In this document: positions 6,260-8,175 of the stretch, one piece after another | How positions within the stretch are numbered: position 1 is the stretch's first letter | How the letters are laid out: each line of letters opens with the position of its first letter | Assembly (NCBI GenBank): GCA_035279875.1 | Contig: DATEGX010000082.1 | Location: 1-8,175 of the forward strand | Length of the DNA stretch: 8,175 nucleotides | Direction: 5' to 3' | Source: JAMXLL01 sp035279875 | GTDB taxonomy: Bacteria > Desulfobacterota > Binatia > Binatales > Binataceae | Position numbers and translations under genes: made by a program | Notes under the pieces: generated by a model | The model's database searches: none | Told to the model about the DNA's origin: nothing | Seen by the model: only the letters and a program-made list of their open reading frames with translations

Positions 6260-7993
6260 TCAGGCATGGCCGTTGCGCAGCAATTTGCCCGGAGTTGCCC
6301 CGGTGCACTCGCCGTCGTGGAACGTCTCCTCGCCGTTGACGATAATCGAATGATAGCCCTTGGCGCGTTGCACTCGCCGCCATTCGTTGCCCGGGAAGTC
6401 GTGGGCAATCTCACCGGCCCAGTCTGGCTCGATGTCGAGTGACTTGAGGTCGTAAACCACGACGTCAGCCGCGTAGCCTTCGCGCAGCATCCCGCGATCA
6501 CGGAAGCCAGCCGCGTGCGCCGGCAGCGCCGACATGCGGTAGTGAGCCTCCTCCAGCGTTAGCTTCTGCTCGTCGCGGACCAACCAGCGCAGGAAGTCGG
6601 TGGTGAAGGCCCCGCCGGTGAAGAACTTGGTATGGGCGCCGCCATCCGACACGCCTGGGAAAGTGAAAGGCGACGTGGTGAAGATTTCAGACATGAACTC
6701 GGCGTTGAAGCCGCGGTTCGGCCCGAGGAATTCCGCTTTGAGCCGCGTCGCGACCGAGAGGTCGAGCATCACTTCCACCGGATGCTTGCTCTCATCCATG
6801 CCGATCTGACCGAGCGACTTGCCGACGTACTTCTCGAGTTCCTCGTGGTTGTCGACCCACTGCACGATCAGATACTTCGGATGGCCGCCGATCCCGGCGA
6901 GAATCGCCCTGAAGGTCGGGTCCGCTTCGTCAACCGCCTTCACCGCCGCGGCGCGCATCTCTGGGTTCCGCAGCTTTGCGAGTTTCTCTTCTTCGGTGCC
7001 GGTAGTGATCGCGCGCCACTCAGGGCTGTAGTCGTAGAGATTCCAGTTCTCCAGCGAGAAGGCGAAGCCACTGCGCACGGTAGCCGCCTGACCATAGATC
7101 GGCAGGCCCTTGTCGCGATTGCGCGCGATCCAGCGCAGCGTGCGGCGATGAATCTCGGGATTATTACGGGCCGGCGCCACGGCCTGGAACAGGATCGGCC
7201 GCTGGGCCTCGGCTGCCAGCTTTTCGACGAAGTTCAGGTCGTCGCGCGCGTGGCCAGTCGCCTGGGTGATTTCCATGAAACCTTCGTCACGCTTACGTAA
7301 TACGCGGCCGAGGTTCAGGATGTCCTCGTCGCACATCGTGTCGGTGACCATCGGTGAGCCGTCGAAATCAGCCTGGGTCGAGTTAGGCCCAAGACGCTGG
7401 ATCGAGAATCCGCAGAGTCCCGCGTCCATGCCCTCGTCGAGCAGGCGGGCCATTTCCGCACGTTCCTTGTCGGTTGCCGGACGGGTCTTGGCGGCCTCGA
7501 GGCCCATTACGTAAGTCATCAACGAAGCGGTCGGCATGTACTGGATGACGTTGACGCCCTTGGGCGAACGGTCAAGCGAGTCCATGTACTGTGGAATCGT
7601 CTCCCAATCCCACTTCATTCCCGCTTTCATGGACTCGTACGGAATCGCTTCGGTGCGCGTCATGGTGAGCATCGAACGTTCGCGGAAATCAGGCTTGCAG
7701 GGCGCGAAGCCGAAGCCGCAATTGCCCAGCACCAGCGAGGTCACGCCATGCCATCCGGAGATCGTGCAATAGGGATCCCAGCGGATTTGCGCGTCGTAAT
7801 GGGTGTGCAGGTCGACGAAGCCGGGCGCCACGATCAGCCCGTCAGCGTCGATCACCTTCTTGGCGAAGCCGGGGGCACGTCCACCGAGTTGGACGATCTT
7901 GCCGTCCTTTATCCAAACGTCGCCCTGATAGCGCGGAACGCGCGTACCATCGACGATCGTTCCGCCTTTGATTTGCAGGTCTAGATCAGCCAT
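6260..7993 (-). CDS. Amidohydrolase, N-acyl-D-amino-acid deacylase superfamily
   Basis: A 577-residue metal-dependent amidohydrolase (amidohydrolase 3 / D-aminoacylase-like). It has the N-terminal beta-sandwich opening LDLQIKGGTIVDGT, then the TIM barrel with GFVDLHTHYDAQ (58-69), whose His63 and His65 are metal ligands, and GNCGFGFAPC (90-99), with Cys92 at the same spacing from His63 as the metal-binding Cys from the first His in Alcaligenes D-aminoacylase. The late catalytic Asp450 is in SDGGAH (449-454). The C-terminal sandwich strand is GYAADVVVYDL. It is longer than classical D-aminoacylases (about 480 residues). The two middle metal-ligand histidines of that enzyme are not evident: the expected strands read MEITQ (240-244) and LFQAV (268-272). 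It probably hydrolyses an amide or cyclic amide, but the substrate is unknown. Start ATG 7993 has AGGAGGG six bases upstream. No signal peptide is seen. Confidence 0.9.
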   Translation of the reverse strand: MADLDLQIKGGTIVDGTRVPRYQGDVWIKDGKIVQLGGRAPGFAKKVIDADGLIVAPGFVDLHTHYDAQIRWDPYCTISGWHGVTSLVLGNCGFGFAPCKPDFRERSMLTMTRTEAIPYESMKAGMKWDWETIPQYMDSLDRSPKGVNVIQYMPTASLMTYVMGLEAAKTRPATDKERAEMARLLDEGMDAGLCGFSIQRLGPNSTQADFDGSPMVTDTMCDEDILNLGRVLRKRDEGFMEITQATGHARDDLNFVEKLAAEAQRPILFQAVAPARNNPEIHRRTLRWIARNRDKGLPIYGQAATVRSGFAFSLENWNLYDYSPEWRAITTGTEEEKLAKLRNPEMRAAAVKAVDEADPTFRAILAGIGGHPKYLIVQWVDNHEELEKYVGKSLGQIGMDESKHPVEVMLDLSVATRLKAEFLGPNRGFNAEFMSEIFTTSPFTFPGVSDGGAHTKFFTGGAFTTDFLRWLVRDEQKLTLEEAHYRMSALPAHAAGFRDRGMLREGYAADVVVYDLKSLDIEPDWAGEIAHDFPGNEWRRVQRAKGYHSIIVNGEETFHDGECTGATPGKLLRNGHA

Positions 7994-7999
7994 GCGGTT

Positions 8000-8006
8000 C
8001 CCTCCT
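8000..8006 (-). promoter_or_regulatory. Shine-Dalgarno of the amidohydrolase gene
   Basis: On the minus strand this reads AGGAGGG, six bases before the ATG at 7993-7991. It is a near-ideal site and confirms the start. Confidence 0.85.
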
Positions 8007-8054
8007 GGTGGTAAGGACTCTAATTAAAAATTCTACTTCTAACGAGAAGCCGAT
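8007..8054 (-). promoter_or_regulatory. AT-rich leader with palindrome upstream of the amidohydrolase gene
   Basis: This short stretch is the most AT-rich of the window. It holds a perfect palindrome, CTTCT (8036-8040) and AGAAG (8045-8049) with a 4-base spacer, and on the minus strand a TAGAAT hexamer close to a consensus -10 box. No good -35 box stands 16-18 bases before that hexamer. A promoter with an overlapping operator is plausible but not proven. Confidence 0.35.
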
Positions 8055-8175
8055 TTATCTCTTCGTATAGCATTTGGCGAGGTCAACCGCCAAGCACGCA
8101 TTGCGGCCGGCGCCACCGACTCCGACGAACCCTGGCTCTGTTTCAATTTGCGCTTCTGGAGCCATAATGATGGGG
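8055..8175 (-). CDS. Probable 3' end of an unrecognised gene
   Basis: On the minus strand an open frame enters from the right edge and runs 39 codons to TAA at 8057-8055. It includes an internal ATG at 8165 that starts MAPEAQIETEPGF. The end reads GVGGAGRNACLAVDLAKCY then TKR, a glycine-rich turn and an amphipathic helix, which looks like real protein. GC-rich codon use fits the neighbours. I do not recognise the family. It would lie 61 bases upstream of the amidohydrolase gene in the same direction. It could be chance, since only about 120 bases are visible. Confidence 0.4.
   Translation of the reverse strand, partial: PIIMAPEAQIETEPGFVGVGGAGRNACLAVDLAKCYTKR

Noticed and set aside
6632..7300. 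Plus-strand 222-codon frame inside the amidohydrolase gene
   Set aside because: It is antisense to a gene with intact metal-binding motifs, a strong Shine-Dalgarno and a terminator; its product matches no family I know.
8058..8085. TTGACC on the minus strand as a -35 box with TATACG as -10
   Set aside because: The spacing is only 11 bases, and both hexamers fall inside a probable coding end.

Overview
The window looks like chromosome from a high-GC, uncultured-type soil or sediment bacterium. Lineage cannot be fixed from this sequence. GC-rich codon use, GTG starts and a mix of acyl-CoA metabolism with a chemosensory-type regulator suggest a proteobacterial or Binatota-like metabolic generalist, but that is inference. 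No rRNA, tRNA, transposase, integrase, phage gene or CRISPR array is visible.

Layout. (1) 1-900, minus strand: the N-terminal 300 residues of a CheB-CheR fusion (methylesterase domain, then the start of the methyltransferase domain), cut by the left edge. (2) 901-1291: a gene-poor gap with one inverted repeat. (3) 1292-4519, plus strand: three closely packed genes, namely a zinc-free quinone-oxidoreductase-type MDR enzyme, a double-hotdog MaoC hydratase resembling mesaconyl-CoA (2-methylfumaryl-CoA) hydratase Mch, and a class III CoA-transferase resembling mesaconyl-CoA C1-C4 CoA transferase Mct. The last two overlap by 4 bp. (4) 4600-5112, plus: a small exported NTF2/SnoaL-like protein. (5) 5349-6134, plus: a crotonase-fold enoyl-CoA hydratase/isomerase with its own strong Shine-Dalgarno. 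(6) 6260-7993, minus: a 577-residue amidohydrolase of the N-acyl-D-amino-acid deacylase superfamily, converging on the crotonase gene, with an intrinsic terminator between them. (7) 8055-8175, minus: probably the 3' end of another gene.

The most notable content is the mch-mct pair. In Chloroflexus these two enzymes belong to the glyoxylate-assimilating second cycle of the 3-hydroxypropionate bicycle: 2-methylmalyl-CoA is dehydrated to mesaconyl-C1-CoA, and CoA is then moved within the molecule to give mesaconyl-C4-CoA. The partner enzymes, Mcl lyase and Meh hydratase, are not in this window. The locus is therefore best read as part of a route joining propionyl-CoA and glyoxylate to pyruvate and acetyl-CoA, perhaps for co-assimilation of organic acids rather than autotrophy. 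The neighbouring MDR oxidoreductase and crotonase fit acyl-CoA chemistry, but their substrates cannot be read from sequence.
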